Shown here in pieces: positions 8,384 to 16,998 of a stretch of 41,960 nucleotides of DNA (position 1 is the stretch's first letter; each line of letters starts with the position of its first letter). The notes below the pieces were generated by a model that was not told where the DNA came from, made no database searches, and saw only the letters and a list, made by a program, of their open reading frames with translations. Origin of the DNA: Lachnospiraceae bacterium (GTDB lineage: Bacteria; Bacillota; Clostridia; Lachnospirales; Lachnospiraceae); assembly GCA_022799175.1 (NCBI GenBank), contig JAAWNY010000023.1:1-41960 (forward strand), read 5' to 3'. The position numbers and the translations under genes are program-made.

Positions 8384-8857
8384 GTGGGAAAGATTTTTAA
8401 ATTTCATAATGATTTAGATACGGATCAGATTATTGCATCGCAATATTTGTTGTTGCCAACCATCGAGGAGATGAAAGTACATACATTTGAATCGCTGGAT
8501 CCCCAATTTCCGCAAAAGGTTCAGCCGGGAGATTATGTGGTGGGGGGCGAGAATTTTGGTTGTGGTTCTTCACGGGAACAGGCCCCCAGCGTGTTGAAGG
8601 CTTTGGGTGTGGAAGCTGTGGTGGCGAAGTCATTTGCCCGGATTTTTTATCGCAATGCCATTAATATCGGACTGCCGGTGATTGTGTGCAAAGAATTGCC
8701 CGATGTAGTGACCGATGGGGATGAGATGGAACTTTCCTTGACAGAAGGGGTGATCCGAAGCGGCGGACAGGAGTTTTCCTGCACGAAATTGCCGGAGTAT
8801 ATGCAACAAATCTTAAGCCAGGGCGGATTGATTGCGTCGCTGAATAAGGAGGTGTAG
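8384..8857 (+). CDS. 3-isopropylmalate dehydratase/homoaconitase-family small subunit, copy 1
   Basis: A 157-residue aconitase swivel-domain protein (LeuD/HacB type). It shows DLDTDQIIASQYLLL at the N-terminus, the active-site motif NFGCGSSREQAP and KSFARIFYRNAINIGLP. GTG 8384 has AGGAGG at optimal distance. The substrate-contact loop after DTD reads YLLL. The SREQAP form (rather than the SREHAP I recall for clostridial LeuD) and this loop suggest a divergent member. With the downstream large subunit it should dehydrate/rehydrate a hydroxy-di- or tricarboxylate via a 4Fe-4S cluster. No leuA, leuB or ilv genes are adjacent, so isopropylmalate is not secure as substrate; citrate/isocitrate, citramalate or dimethylmalate are alternatives. 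Confidence 0.85.
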   Translation: MGKIFKFHNDLDTDQIIASQYLLLPTIEEMKVHTFESLDPQFPQKVQPGDYVVGGENFGCGSSREQAPSVLKALGVEAVVAKSFARIFYRNAINIGLPVIVCKELPDVVTDGDEMELSLTEGVIRSGGQEFSCTKLPEYMQQILSQGGLIASLNKEV

Positions 8858-8859
8858 TG

Positions 8860-10110
8860 ATGGGAATGACAATTGCTGAAAAGATCATTGCCCGGGCAGC
8901 CGGGGTGGAAGCGGTTCGTCCGGGGGATATTCACACGGTTCATCTAGACCGAATGATGAGCAACGATGGGACCACGCATCTGACCGTGGATATGTATTAT
9001 AATAAGTTGAAACATCCGCAGATTGCAGATGCGAAAAAAATGGTATTCATCGTGGATCATAATGTGCCTTCCGATAGTGCCAAAACGGCGGGTTCTCAGA
9101 AAAAAATGCGGGATTTTGCCAGAGAGCATGCGATTGACTTCTGGGAAGGAAAAGGGGTGTGCCATCAGATTATGATGGAGCATTATGTCTGTCCCGGAGA
9201 GTTGATCTTTGGTGCGGACAGTCACACCTGTACATATGGTGCTTTGGGAGCTTTTGGAACGGGTGTGGGATGTACAGATCTGTTATATGGCATGGTGACT
9301 GGGACTTCCTGGGTGCTGGTGCCGGAGACGGTAAAGTTCAATCTTACTGGCAGACTGCCGGAGGGAGTATATCCCCGGGATCTGATGCTGACGATCATTG
9401 GACAAATCGGCGCCAATGGAGTGAATTATCAGGTGATGGAGTTTTGCGGGGACGGGGCGAAGACGCTTAGTGTCAATGACCGGATGGTGCTTTGTAATTT
9501 GGCAGTAGAAGCTGGAGCCAAGACGGCCATTTTTGAGGCAGATGAGATTGCGCTGGAATATCTTAAAAGCCGGGGGCGAAAACCCAAAGCTGTGTTTACC
9601 AGCGATCCCGATGCTGTCTATGCCAGAGAGTACACTTTTGATCTTTCCTGTATTGTGCCTGTAGCGGCAAAGCCAGACTTTGTGGATGCGGTGGTTCCGG
9701 CATCTGAGGTGTGCGGCGTACCGATTGACGAGGCATTTTTGGGTTCTTGCAACAATGGGCGGATAGAAGAGCTGCGTGTGGGAGCAGCAATTTTGAAGGG
9801 ACGAAAGGTGGCAGAACGTGTGCGTTTTCTGGTAGTGCCGGCCAGCCAGGAAATCTATCTGCAGGCGATGGAAGAGGGCTTGATTCAGACGTTTATGGAG
9901 AGCGGTGCGATCGTGATGAATCCCAATTGCAGCGTTTGTTGGGGGAGTTGTCAGGGCGTGATCGGGGAAAATGAGGTTCTGATCAGTACTGGCACTAGGA
10001 ATTTTAAAGGTAGAGCAGGACATCCCAACTCGAAGGTATATCTGGGTTCAGCGGCCACTGTGACGGCCTCGGCGGTTAAAGGAGAGATCTGTACGGCAGA
10101 TATGTTATAA
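8860..10110 (+). CDS. 3-isopropylmalate dehydratase/homoaconitase-family large subunit, copy 1
   Basis: A 416-residue LeuC/HacA-type subunit of the short archaeal/clostridial class. The three expected 4Fe-4S ligands are present: Cys297 in FLGSCNNGR, and Cys357 and Cys360 in NPNCSVCWGSC. ADSHTCTYGALGAFGTG is the usual conserved active-site stretch. Two motifs deviate: the family norm GSCTNGR is GSCNNGR here, and the usual glycine-rich CG-C-LG is CSVCWGS. The start is ATG 8860, placed 7 bases after AGGAGG (8847-8852); the GTG at 8857 overlaps the small-subunit stop. The deviations point to a substrate or role different from copy 2. Confidence 0.86.
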   Translation: MGMTIAEKIIARAAGVEAVRPGDIHTVHLDRMMSNDGTTHLTVDMYYNKLKHPQIADAKKMVFIVDHNVPSDSAKTAGSQKKMRDFAREHAIDFWEGKGVCHQIMMEHYVCPGELIFGADSHTCTYGALGAFGTGVGCTDLLYGMVTGTSWVLVPETVKFNLTGRLPEGVYPRDLMLTIIGQIGANGVNYQVMEFCGDGAKTLSVNDRMVLCNLAVEAGAKTAIFEADEIALEYLKSRGRKPKAVFTSDPDAVYAREYTFDLSCIVPVAAKPDFVDAVVPASEVCGVPIDEAFLGSCNNGRIEELRVGAAILKGRKVAERVRFLVVPASQEIYLQAMEEGLIQTFMESGAIVMNPNCSVCWGSCQGVIGENEVLISTGTRNFKGRAGHPNSKVYLGSAATVTASAVKGEICTADML

Positions 10111-10148
10111 TAGAAGATACCCTTGTTCACTGAGGGGAATGATGTCGA

Positions 10149-10170
10149 TTGTCAAGATAATTCCTGACAA
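10149..10170 (+). repeat. Small inverted repeat between the two hydro-lyase gene pairs
   Basis: TTGTCA (10149-10154) and TGACAA (10165-10170) form a 6-base dyad with a 10-base spacer in the 96-base gap before the second small-subunit gene. No clear promoter or U-rich terminator was seen there, so the four genes are probably co-transcribed. The function of the dyad is unknown. Confidence 0.35.
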
Positions 10171-10206
10171 GGAACAGAAATATTCGGGAAAGGAAATGGG
10201 ATATTT

Positions 10207-10698
10207 ATGGAACAGTTTACGGGCAGAGTCTGGAGACTCGGAGATGATATTGATACCGATATCATCATTCCCACGGAGTATTTGGCCTTGAAGACGATTG
10301 AAGAGATGAAACAGTATGGGTTTGAGCCTCTGCGTCCGGAGCTAGCAGCGCAGATCCACGATGGAGATGTGATTGTGGCAGGAAAAAATTTTGGATGCGG
10401 TTCCTCGCGGGAACAGGCTCCGGAGGTGATCAAGGCTCTGGGAATCCGCTGCGTGATAGCCAAATCTTTTGCGCGGATTTTTTTCCGCAATGCGATCAAC
10501 AATGGTTTGCTGTTGATTGAGCAGCCAGATTTGTATGATGATGTGAAAGAGGGCGATACCATTACCGTCACTGTGAATCAGGCGGTGGATTATCAGGAAA
10601 AATTCTATCCGATCACATCCCTGCCGGAAAATTTGGTAGAGATTATCCATGCTGGCGGCCTGGTGAAAGCTATGCGCCGGCGCAATGGTCTTGTCTGA
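10207..10698 (+). CDS. 3-isopropylmalate dehydratase/homoaconitase-family small subunit, copy 2
   Basis: A 163-residue swivel-domain subunit. It has DIDTDIIIPTEYLAL, NFGCGSSREQAPEVIKALG and KSFARIFFRNAINNGLL. The loop after DTD reads YLAL, close to the YLLL of copy 1 but not identical. ATG 10207 is preceded by GGAAAGGAAATGGG. It should pair with the large subunit beginning 50 bases downstream to complete a 4Fe-4S hydro-lyase. Copy 1 and copy 2 small subunits are clearly homologous but well diverged, so the duplication is old or the pairs were assembled separately. Confidence 0.85.
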   Translation: MEQFTGRVWRLGDDIDTDIIIPTEYLALKTIEEMKQYGFEPLRPELAAQIHDGDVIVAGKNFGCGSSREQAPEVIKALGIRCVIAKSFARIFFRNAINNGLLLIEQPDLYDDVKEGDTITVTVNQAVDYQEKFYPITSLPENLVEIIHAGGLVKAMRRRNGLV

Positions 10699-10748
10699 CG
10701 ATGGTGCAGCAGGAACAATTACGCTTATTGTGAGGAGGATGTATAGAA

Positions 10749-11990
10749 ATGGGACAAACCATGATTGAAAAGATCATAGCCCACAATATCGGTGTGGAGT
10801 CTGTAAAACCAGGCGATATTGTAACGACAGAAGTAGATCGGGTGATGTTAGACGATATTATGATTCCATTTATTGTGGATAAATTTCATGAGATGGGTTT
10901 TACGAAGGTATGGGATCCCGATAAGATAGTACTGATTTATGATCATTTGGTGCCAGCCAGCCAGCAGGATGATACCCGTCATTACCGGGTGGGAGACGCT
11001 TTTGTGAAGGAATATGGGCTGACACATGTACACCGTAGTGACGGAATCTGCCATCAGTTGATGACAGAAGCTGGTTATGTGAAACCGGGGGATGTGGTTT
11101 TTGGTACGGACAGCCATACAACAACTTATGGGTGTGTAGGTGCATTTTCTACCGGAATTGGCTACACGGAAATGGCCGCTATTTTGGGAACCGGCAATCT
11201 GTGGGTGAAGGTTCCGGAGACAATTCGGGTTGAGATCCAGGGAACTTTGCCAGAGGGGGTGATGTCCAAGGATATTATCCTGCGGTTGATCGGAGATTTG
11301 GGGGCTGACGGTGCCACATATCGGGCATTGGAATTTGTCGGCTCGACGATTGACACTATGACGGTGGCCAGCCGGATGACCATGGCCAATATGGCTATTG
11401 AGGCTGGCGCCAAATGTGCGATGTTCACACCAGATGAGAAAACAGCAGAATATTGTGGGATACGGTTGGATGAATTTCAGAAGAGTTTAAAAGGGGACAG
11501 GGATGCTAGTTATTTACGAACCATAACATATCAGGCGGAAGACTTTGAACCGGTGATGGCTTGCCCCTCTCAAGTTGATAAAATCCGCAAGGTCAGTGAA
11601 CTGGAGGGAATTCCCATCGATCAGGTATTTATCGGTTCTTGTACCAATGGACGGCTGGAGGATTTGCAGGCAGCAGCAAAAGTGTTGGAAGGAAAAAAGG
11701 TGGCGCCTTTTGTGAAATTAATTGTGACTCCCGCCAGTCGCAGGGTATATGAGGAGGCATTGGCTTGCGGAGTTTTGCAGATTTTAGGGAAGGCAGGAGC
11801 AATCATTACCCATCCTGGTTGCGGGTTATGTTGTGGTCGTACAGGAGGGATTCTGTGCGATGGAGAACGAATAGTGGCTACGAATAACCGTAACTTTCTA
11901 GGACGAATGGGAACTTCCAAAGTAGAAATTTATCTGGCTTCGCCAGCGACGGCAGCGGCATGCGCGGTGGCTGGAAAAATTACTGTCTGA
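10749..11990 (+). CDS. 3-isopropylmalate dehydratase/homoaconitase-family large subunit, copy 2
   Basis: A 413-residue LeuC/HacA-type subunit with cluster ligands Cys298 (FIGSCTNGR, the canonical form), Cys358 and Cys361 (HPGCGLCCG), plus TDSHTTTYGCVGAFSTG. ATG 10749 follows AGGAGG (10733-10738). By eye it is roughly 40% identical to copy 1 with the cluster cysteines in register, but copy 2 keeps the standard GSCTNGR motif. Copy 2 may be the true isopropylmalate (or aconitase-like) enzyme and copy 1 a specialised paralogue; this is inference. A perfect terminator hairpin closes the operon. Confidence 0.87.
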   Translation: MGQTMIEKIIAHNIGVESVKPGDIVTTEVDRVMLDDIMIPFIVDKFHEMGFTKVWDPDKIVLIYDHLVPASQQDDTRHYRVGDAFVKEYGLTHVHRSDGICHQLMTEAGYVKPGDVVFGTDSHTTTYGCVGAFSTGIGYTEMAAILGTGNLWVKVPETIRVEIQGTLPEGVMSKDIILRLIGDLGADGATYRALEFVGSTIDTMTVASRMTMANMAIEAGAKCAMFTPDEKTAEYCGIRLDEFQKSLKGDRDASYLRTITYQAEDFEPVMACPSQVDKIRKVSELEGIPIDQVFIGSCTNGRLEDLQAAAKVLEGKKVAPFVKLIVTPASRRVYEEALACGVLQILGKAGAIITHPGCGLCCGRTGGILCDGERIVATNNRNFLGRMGTSKVEIYLASPATAAACAVAGKITV

Positions 11991-12023
11991 ATAGTTTTGT
12001 GGGTAATAAGAATAAAAAATGAA

Positions 12024-12069
12024 GAAACAAAAAGATGGTGTTGCAAAATCAACACCATCTTTTTGTTTC
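12024..12069 (+). terminator. Rho-independent terminator of the hydro-lyase operon
   Basis: Perfect 20-base arms, 12024-12043 and 12050-12069, enclose a 6-base loop. The inner stem is AAAGATGGTGTTG and its complement, followed by TTTTTG. It lies 34 bases after the stop codon. The rest of the 387-base gap to the next gene holds that gene's promoter and an AT-rich leader. Confidence 0.93.
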
Positions 12070-12227
12070 ATTACGTTTAACCAAAATGTAATATATTTGT
12101 AATAAATTAAGAGTGAATATGAAATAAAAATTGCGAGAAAGGATCGGCTATATTTGGTTAAAGTATATAAAAAATTGTATTTCCAAAAAAAATGAATAAT
12201 AATTATGACAAAAATATTAAAAAACCA

Positions 12228-12257
12228 TTGACTTTTTCTATTGTCTCCCACTATAAT
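12228..12257 (+). promoter_or_regulatory. Predicted sigma-A promoter of the SleB-like hydrolase gene
   Basis: TTGACT (12228-12233), an 18-base spacer and TATAAT (12252-12257). The leader of about 115 bases is AT-rich with short ATGATCAT-type dyads around 12335-12362. Confidence 0.72.
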
Positions 12258-12377
12258 AGCCAACAAAGTTAGAAAATGATTGTTTTTTGGATTTATGTCC
12301 CACTTTCGACAGTTTTTGGCAAAGAATTTGGGAAATGATCATTTTATCATGAATATGATAAGAAACGAGGTGCAAGT

Positions 12378-13265
12378 ATGCTGACATGGAACCGATTTTT
12401 CTTTTGCATTTGCAATTGGGTAAAATCAATCATCAAGAGAACGGCAAGGATTATGCTGTCACTTTGTCGGTATTCGGTCATTTTGGTGGCGGGGGTTGCT
12501 TTGTCCGGAGCATTGACAATTCTTTTTGCAAGATTGGACAGGGAAGGCAGAACGACTTTGACCGTATATGCAGAGACTGCTTCGGCAGTATCGGAAGAGG
12601 AAAATGATATGAAAGAAGCCAAGGAGCTGGCTGGAGCAACAGTGGCAGAAGACGTATTTGCTATGAGAGAAGTCCGAAAACAGCGCCAGGAAAATATAGA
12701 AAAAGCGAAGGCGGCCATACAGCAGGAGAAAGAAGAGCGAACCGAAGAGACGGAAAACAGCAGGGTCATAGAGGCAGGAAAAGCAGGAGAGAAAGCGGCA
12801 GAGCCGAAGCAGAGGGAGCCTGGAACAAAGGATGAGGATTTCGGAGCGGAAAGTCAGGAAGAGATTGCTAGACAGGCGTCTGCGGGAATACGATATTCCC
12901 AGCAGGATTATGAAGTTCTGCAGAGAATTGTGGAGGCAGAGGCCGGAATCTGTGATACCAAGGGAAGAATCCTAGTGGCTAATGTGGTGATTAATCGGGT
13001 AAAGAGCAGTGAGTTTCCCGATACGATCACCGGAGTCGTATATCAGCAATCCCAGTTTTCACCGGTGAAAGATGGTTCTCTGAATTCTTGTACCGTGTCA
13101 CCGGAGACTGTCGAAGCCGTAGATCGAGCGCTGGCCGGGGAAGATTATTCACAGGGAGCCTTATATTTTATGAATCGCCGCCGTTCTCGATCCAAAAGCG
13201 TGAGCTGGTTTGATAATAGTCTGACTTATCTCTTCCAACACGATCGGCATGAATTTTTTAAGTAA
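12378..13265 (+). CDS. Membrane-anchored cell wall hydrolase, SleB/CwlJ catalytic domain
   Basis: A 295-residue protein. A membrane segment lies at ~31-52 (YSVILVAGVALSGALTILF). A charged, low-complexity linker rich in Glu/Lys/Ala spans ~70-170. The C-terminal ~120 residues form a SleB-type Hydrolase_2 domain: RIVEAEAG with the likely catalytic Glu near 185-187, GRILVANVVINRV, QSQFSPV and LYFMNRR. This family cleaves peptidoglycan and includes spore cortex-lytic enzymes, but vegetative members are common in Clostridia. ATG 12378 has GAGGTG upstream. The sigma-A-type promoter favours vegetative expression. The linker probably lets the enzyme reach across the wall. Confidence 0.87.
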   Translation: MLTWNRFFFCICNWVKSIIKRTARIMLSLCRYSVILVAGVALSGALTILFARLDREGRTTLTVYAETASAVSEEENDMKEAKELAGATVAEDVFAMREVRKQRQENIEKAKAAIQQEKEERTEETENSRVIEAGKAGEKAAEPKQREPGTKDEDFGAESQEEIARQASAGIRYSQQDYEVLQRIVEAEAGICDTKGRILVANVVINRVKSSEFPDTITGVVYQQSQFSPVKDGSLNSCTVSPETVEAVDRALAGEDYSQGALYFMNRRRSRSKSVSWFDNSLTYLFQHDRHEFFK

Positions 13266-13296
13266 AGATTTTGTGAAAATTCTCCTCCTTCTTATA

Positions 13297-13325
13297 TTGA
13301 CTTTTAATTCACAAAGTGAGATAAT
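13297..13325 (+). promoter_or_regulatory. Predicted sigma-A promoter of pckA
   Basis: TTGACT (13297-13302), a 17-base spacer and GATAAT (13320-13325), followed by AGGAGG (13360-13365) before the ATG at 13372. Confidence 0.75.
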
Positions 13326-13371
13326 AAAAGCAAATTTCGATTTACGAAGTTTAGATTAAGGAGGAAGTGTA

Positions 13372-15069
13372 ATGGCAACAAAAGCGTATTACCCAATCAG
13401 TGAGATCGGCAAGGGAAAGACTGGCTTTTCCAAGACCAGATCAATCATCGAAGCTGCTTTTTATGGCAACAATGTAGTGAAGGTAAACACTCTGAAGGAA
13501 GCATATGAATTGGCAAAGAACTCTCCGGGAACGATCGTGACTGATATGCCGGTTTACAGAGGCGAGGAGTTTGGTCTGGAGAAGGATGCCAAAGTGCTTC
13601 TGTTCAATGACGGCGCGATCACCGGCCGTTATGCTACCGCCCGCCGCATTGCCGGAGAGCCCGGTGTGGATTGCAATGCTCTGGACATTGTTGCCATGGA
13701 CGCTGTGTACGAGTCCCGCTGGAAGACCATGTACCATGCAGAAGTGTTTGTTGGTCTGGATCCGGAGTTCATGGTGAAGGCACACCTGTTGTTGCCGGAA
13801 GGGGAAGAAAACATCATGTACAACTGGATGTTGAACTTCCAGTATATGTCTGACGAGTATGTCAAGATGTACAAGAATTCCAAGCCGGTAGGGGATGGCA
13901 AGGAAGCAGATATCTACATTTTCTCAGATCCGCAGTGGACAGGTTCCGATCGTCCCAACGTATCTTTAGATTGCCTGTCGGATCCGCAAAAGAAGACTTT
14001 GTGCTATTTCAATACAGAGACCAACTGTGCTTGTATCCTGGGTATGAGATATTTTGGTGAGCACAAGAAAGGTACTTTGACTATGGCTTGGGCGATTGCT
14101 AACCGCAATGGTTATGCATCTTGTCATGGTGGACAGAAAGAATATCTGTTAGCGGATGGCAAGAAGTATGTGGCTTCTGTATACGGTCTGTCCGGATCCG
14201 GTAAGTCCACTCTGACCCATGCAAAACATGGCGGTAAGTATGAGATCAAGGTTCTGCATGACGACGCCTTTGTGATTAATACCGATACCTGTGCATCCAT
14301 TGCTCTGGAGCCAACTTATTTTGATAAGACTGCTGACTATCCTACTGGATGTGAGGATAACAAATATCTGCTGACTGCTCAGAACTGCTCGGCAACTCTG
14401 GACGATGAGGGTAAACTGCAGCTGGTAACTGAGGATATCCGGAACGGTAATGGTCGCGCTATCAAGTCTAAACTGTGGTCTCCGAACCGGGTGGACAAAA
14501 TTGATGCTCCGGTAAATGCGATTTTCTGGATTATGAAAGATCCGACCATCCCGCCAGTAGTGAAGTTAAAAGGCGCTTCTTTGGCTTCTGTTATGGGTGC
14601 GACCCTGGCTACTAAGCGTTCTTCTGCAGAGCGTCTGGCTCCTGGCGTAGATCCCAACAAACTGGTAGTGGTTCCTTATGCGAACCCGTTCCGTACCTAT
14701 CCGCTGGCTAATGACTATGAGAAGTTCAAAAAGCTGGTTGAGGAAAAGAACGTAGACTGCTATATCGTTAACACGGGTGATTTCATGGGTAAGAAGGTAA
14801 AACCGGCAGACACCCTGGGTATTTTGGAAGCGATTGTAGAGGGCAAGGCAGATTTCCACAAATGGGGCCCGTTCTCTGATATCGAGATCCTGGATTGGGA
14901 AGGTTTTGTGCCGGATATGAACGATGCCGAATATGTAGATCAGTTGAAGGCTCGTATGAATGACCGTGTGAATGAGATCAAGAATTTTGCAGAGGCGAAG
15001 GAAGGCTATGACAAACTGCCAGAGGATGCATTGGCGGCAATCCAGAAGGTAGTGGATGAGCTGGGCTAA
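13372..15069 (+). CDS. pckA: Phosphoenolpyruvate carboxykinase (ATP-type, clostridial variant)
   Basis: A 565-residue enzyme interconverting oxaloacetate + ATP with PEP + CO2 + ADP; in fermenters it often runs toward oxaloacetate to gain ATP. The P-loop GLSGSGKST at ~272-280 follows the kinase-fold lead VASVYGLS, and a metal/nucleotide-binding acidic stretch (VLHDDAF) comes next. The N-terminal GYATARR-like substrate region (GRYATARRIAGEPG) and C-terminal VVVPYANPFRTYP are present. The P-loop uses Ser where classical ATP-dependent enzymes have GTGKT, and the protein is ~30 residues longer. Codons end in C or G more often than in neighbouring genes, suggesting high expression. It has its own promoter and a strong ribosome site. 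Confidence 0.82.
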   Translation: MATKAYYPISEIGKGKTGFSKTRSIIEAAFYGNNVVKVNTLKEAYELAKNSPGTIVTDMPVYRGEEFGLEKDAKVLLFNDGAITGRYATARRIAGEPGVDCNALDIVAMDAVYESRWKTMYHAEVFVGLDPEFMVKAHLLLPEGEENIMYNWMLNFQYMSDEYVKMYKNSKPVGDGKEADIYIFSDPQWTGSDRPNVSLDCLSDPQKKTLCYFNTETNCACILGMRYFGEHKKGTLTMAWAIANRNGYASCHGGQKEYLLADGKKYVASVYGLSGSGKSTLTHAKHGGKYEIKVLHDDAFVINTDTCASIALEPTYFDKTADYPTGCEDNKYLLTAQNCSATLDDEGKLQLVTEDIRNGNGRAIKSKLWSPNRVDKIDAPVNAIFWIMKDPTIPPVVKLKGASLASVMGATLATKRSSAERLAPGVDPNKLVVVPYANPFRTYPLANDYEKFKKLVEEKNVDCYIVNTGDFMGKKVKPADTLGILEAIVEGKADFHKWGPFSDIEILDWEGFVPDMNDAEYVDQLKARMNDRVNEIKNFAEAKEGYDKLPEDALAAIQKVVDELG

Positions 15070-15133
15070 GTGAGAAAGAAGAAGGAAACAAGAGAGACTG
15101 CTGTGTGGATTTTTGCAGAGTCTTGAGGGCAAC

Positions 15134-15161
15134 AAGCCGGGAACCAGGGAGTTTCCGGCTT
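15134..15161 (+). terminator. Possible terminator after pckA
   Basis: A 10-base stem with one G-T wobble (AAGCCGGGAA, 15134-15143; TTTCCGGCTT, 15152-15161) is followed by TCCTCTTTATATTT. It lies between pckA and the HAD gene; the T tract is imperfect. Confidence 0.5.
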
Positions 15162-15187
15162 CCTCTTTATATTTGACAGGAGAGCGG

Positions 15188-15847
15188 ATGAAGAAATATG
15201 TATTGTTTGATCTGGATGGGACGTTGACGGATTCTCGCGAGGGCATTGTCAATTCGATTGTGTATATGCTGGGATATTATCAAATCGCGATCAAGGATCG
15301 CGGCGAGTTGCAGCCGTGGCTGGGGCCGCCTTTGAAAGAAAGTCTGATGAAATATTGTGGGTTTACTGAGAAGAAGGCGCTGGAAGGTGTGGCAGTATAT
15401 CGGGAGTATTTTGACCGGCAGGGGATTTTTGAGAATAAGGTGTATCCAGATATGGAAGAGATGTTACAGCGGTTGAGGGAGAAAGGATATCAGCTGTTGG
15501 TGGCAACTTCCAAACCGGAGACAGCGGCGGTACGGGTGTTGGAGCATTTTAAATTGGCAGAATATTTTACTTATATTGGCGGCGCTACTCTAGACGACAG
15601 CCGGGTGAGAAAAGGCGATGTGATTCGCTATGTGTTGGAGAGCTGTGGAGTAGAGGAAAACGCTCAGGCGGTGATGGTTGGGGATCGGGAACATGATGTA
15701 CAGGGTGCGAAAGAGAATGGTTTGGCAGTAATTGGTGTGCTTTATGGATATGGTTCCCGAGAGGAATTGACAAAGGCGGGGGCCGATTATCTTGTGGATA
15801 AGCCAATGGATCTGGTGGAACTTTTGGCAAATATGCATAAAATTTAA
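15188..15847 (+). CDS. HAD family hydrolase (phosphoglycolate phosphatase / nucleotidase-like)
   Basis: A 219-residue HAD phosphatase. Motif I is LFDLDGTLTDS (nucleophile and acid Asp pair), motif II is the Thr/Ser in LLVATSKPE, and motif IV is MVGDREHDVQGAKENG. The C1 cap sits between motifs I and II, as in the Gph/PpaX group. I chose ATG 15188 (AGGAG at 15178-15182) over the upstream in-frame ATG at 15113, whose extra 25 residues look non-conserved and overlap the hairpin. The substrate is not predictable; phosphoglycolate, pyrophosphate or nucleoside monophosphates are typical for close relatives. Confidence 0.85.
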   Translation: MKKYVLFDLDGTLTDSREGIVNSIVYMLGYYQIAIKDRGELQPWLGPPLKESLMKYCGFTEKKALEGVAVYREYFDRQGIFENKVYPDMEEMLQRLREKGYQLLVATSKPETAAVRVLEHFKLAEYFTYIGGATLDDSRVRKGDVIRYVLESCGVEENAQAVMVGDREHDVQGAKENGLAVIGVLYGYGSREELTKAGADYLVDKPMDLVELLANMHKI

Positions 15848-15984
15848 CGGATATAGTGAGGATATAATTTACAAAAAATAAAAATCAGAAAAATTTCATT
15901 AGAAATGGCAGTGTCTTTTCTGATAAAATGGAATGGGAACTTTAATGTCGGATTCATGTTTTGCAGGAAAGGGAAAGGTGCCGT

Positions 15985-16494
15985 ATGTTTGAAAAAGGAG
16001 AATATATTGTATATGGGACTTCAGGGGTGTGTCAGGTAGAAGATATTACCACCATGGATATGAAGGGAGTTCCTGGGGATCGGTTGTTCTATGTTTTGAT
16101 TCCAGCGGGTCAGAAGGGGGGAAAGATCTTTACCCCGGTGGATAATGAAAAGACTTCCATGCGGCGGGTGATGACGCAGGAAGAGGCATCGCAGCTGATT
16201 GATGAAATTCCGGGAATCGAGGAACTTTGGATTGCCAATGAGAAGCTGCGAGAGGTTCAGTATAAGGAATGTATGAAATCATGTGACTGTAAGGAATGGA
16301 TCAAGATTATCAAGACTTTGTATCTGCGCAAGCGGACGCGAAGGGATCAGGGCAAGAAAATCACTTCCACGGATGAAAGATATCTGCGAATGGCAGAAGA
16401 TTACCTGTATTCAGAACTGGAGATCCCCTTGGGGATTCCCAAGGCGAAAATGGGGGAATATATCACGGAGAGAATCCGGGAGCAAAAGAAATAG
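15985..16494 (+). CDS. CarD family transcriptional regulator
   Basis: A 169-residue protein with an N-terminal CarD/CdnL Tudor-like domain (FEKGEYIVYGTSGVCQVEDI, then DRLFYVLIP) that binds the RNA polymerase beta subunit, and a helical C-terminal part rich in basic residues (LYLRKRTRRDQGKK) that contacts promoter DNA. ATG 15985 matches the conserved family start; the in-frame TTG at 15961 would add eight residues not expected in the family. An extended -10 (TGATAAAAT, 15921-15929) lies upstream. Proteins of this family tune open-complex formation globally. A bidirectional terminator follows. Confidence 0.86.
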   Translation: MFEKGEYIVYGTSGVCQVEDITTMDMKGVPGDRLFYVLIPAGQKGGKIFTPVDNEKTSMRRVMTQEEASQLIDEIPGIEELWIANEKLREVQYKECMKSCDCKEWIKIIKTLYLRKRTRRDQGKKITSTDERYLRMAEDYLYSELEIPLGIPKAKMGEYITERIREQKK

Positions 16495-16504
16495 AAGCGA
16501 ATGC

Positions 16505-16544
16505 AAAATGCCTCGCGGCAGGGGAGACCTGCCAGAGGCATTTT
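16505..16544. terminator. Bidirectional terminator between carD-like gene and pyrI
   Basis: Arms AAAATGCCTC (16505-16514) and GAGGCATTTT (16535-16544), with an inner CAGG/CCTG pairing, lie between two convergent genes. A-rich and T-rich flanks suit both directions. Confidence 0.88.
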
Positions 16545-16572
16545 GGCATTATAAAAAAGTTTTTGCGATTGG

Positions 16573-16998
16573 TTATTTTCCGTATTTTTCTTCACAATAC
16601 AGGCATCGATAGACTTCGCGCTGTTCATCGGCCAAATAGAACACATGGGGTAGTTCCTGCTCAATGGAAGTGATGCAGCGGGGATTCTTGCATTTAATCA
16701 CATTGGTGATCTTTTGGGGAAGCTTTAAAGTCTTTTTCTCGATGATTTTGTTATTCTGGATGATATTGACTGTGATATTATGATCGATATAGCCCAGAAT
16801 CTGTAGATCCAGTTTATCCAGTCCTCCTTCAATTTTGATGATATCTTTACGACCCATTTTACTGCTGCGGGCATTTTTGATGATGGCGACCTGACATTCT
16901 AACTTGTCTAGCCCGAGATGATAATAAATGTCCAGGCTTCGGCCGGCTTCGATATGATCCAGTACAATTCCTTCCCTTAGTCCACTGATATTTAACAT
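16573..16998 (-). CDS. pyrI: Aspartate carbamoyltransferase regulatory subunit
   Basis: A 141-residue PyrI. The N-terminal allosteric nucleotide-binding domain is followed by a C-terminal zinc domain with Cys103, Cys108, Cys132 and Cys135 (CKNPRC and CLYC). It binds the catalytic PyrB trimers to form the holoenzyme and transmits feedback control by pyrimidine and purine nucleotides. Its ATG overlaps the pyrB stop by 7 bases, indicating translational coupling. Presence of PyrI separates this organism from Bacillus, which has an unregulated PyrB. Length is slightly short of the E. coli protein but complete. Confidence 0.93.
   Translation of the reverse strand: MLNISGLREGIVLDHIEAGRSLDIYYHLGLDKLECQVAIIKNARSSKMGRKDIIKIEGGLDKLDLQILGYIDHNITVNIIQNNKIIEKKTLKLPQKITNVIKCKNPRCITSIEQELPHVFYLADEQREVYRCLYCEEKYGK

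Noticed and set aside
8384-11990. Annotation as a leucine biosynthesis operon (leuCD twice)
   Set aside because: No leuA, leuB, ilv genes or T-box leader are present. Motif changes and the CcpC-like operator make the substrate uncertain, so no gene symbols were given.
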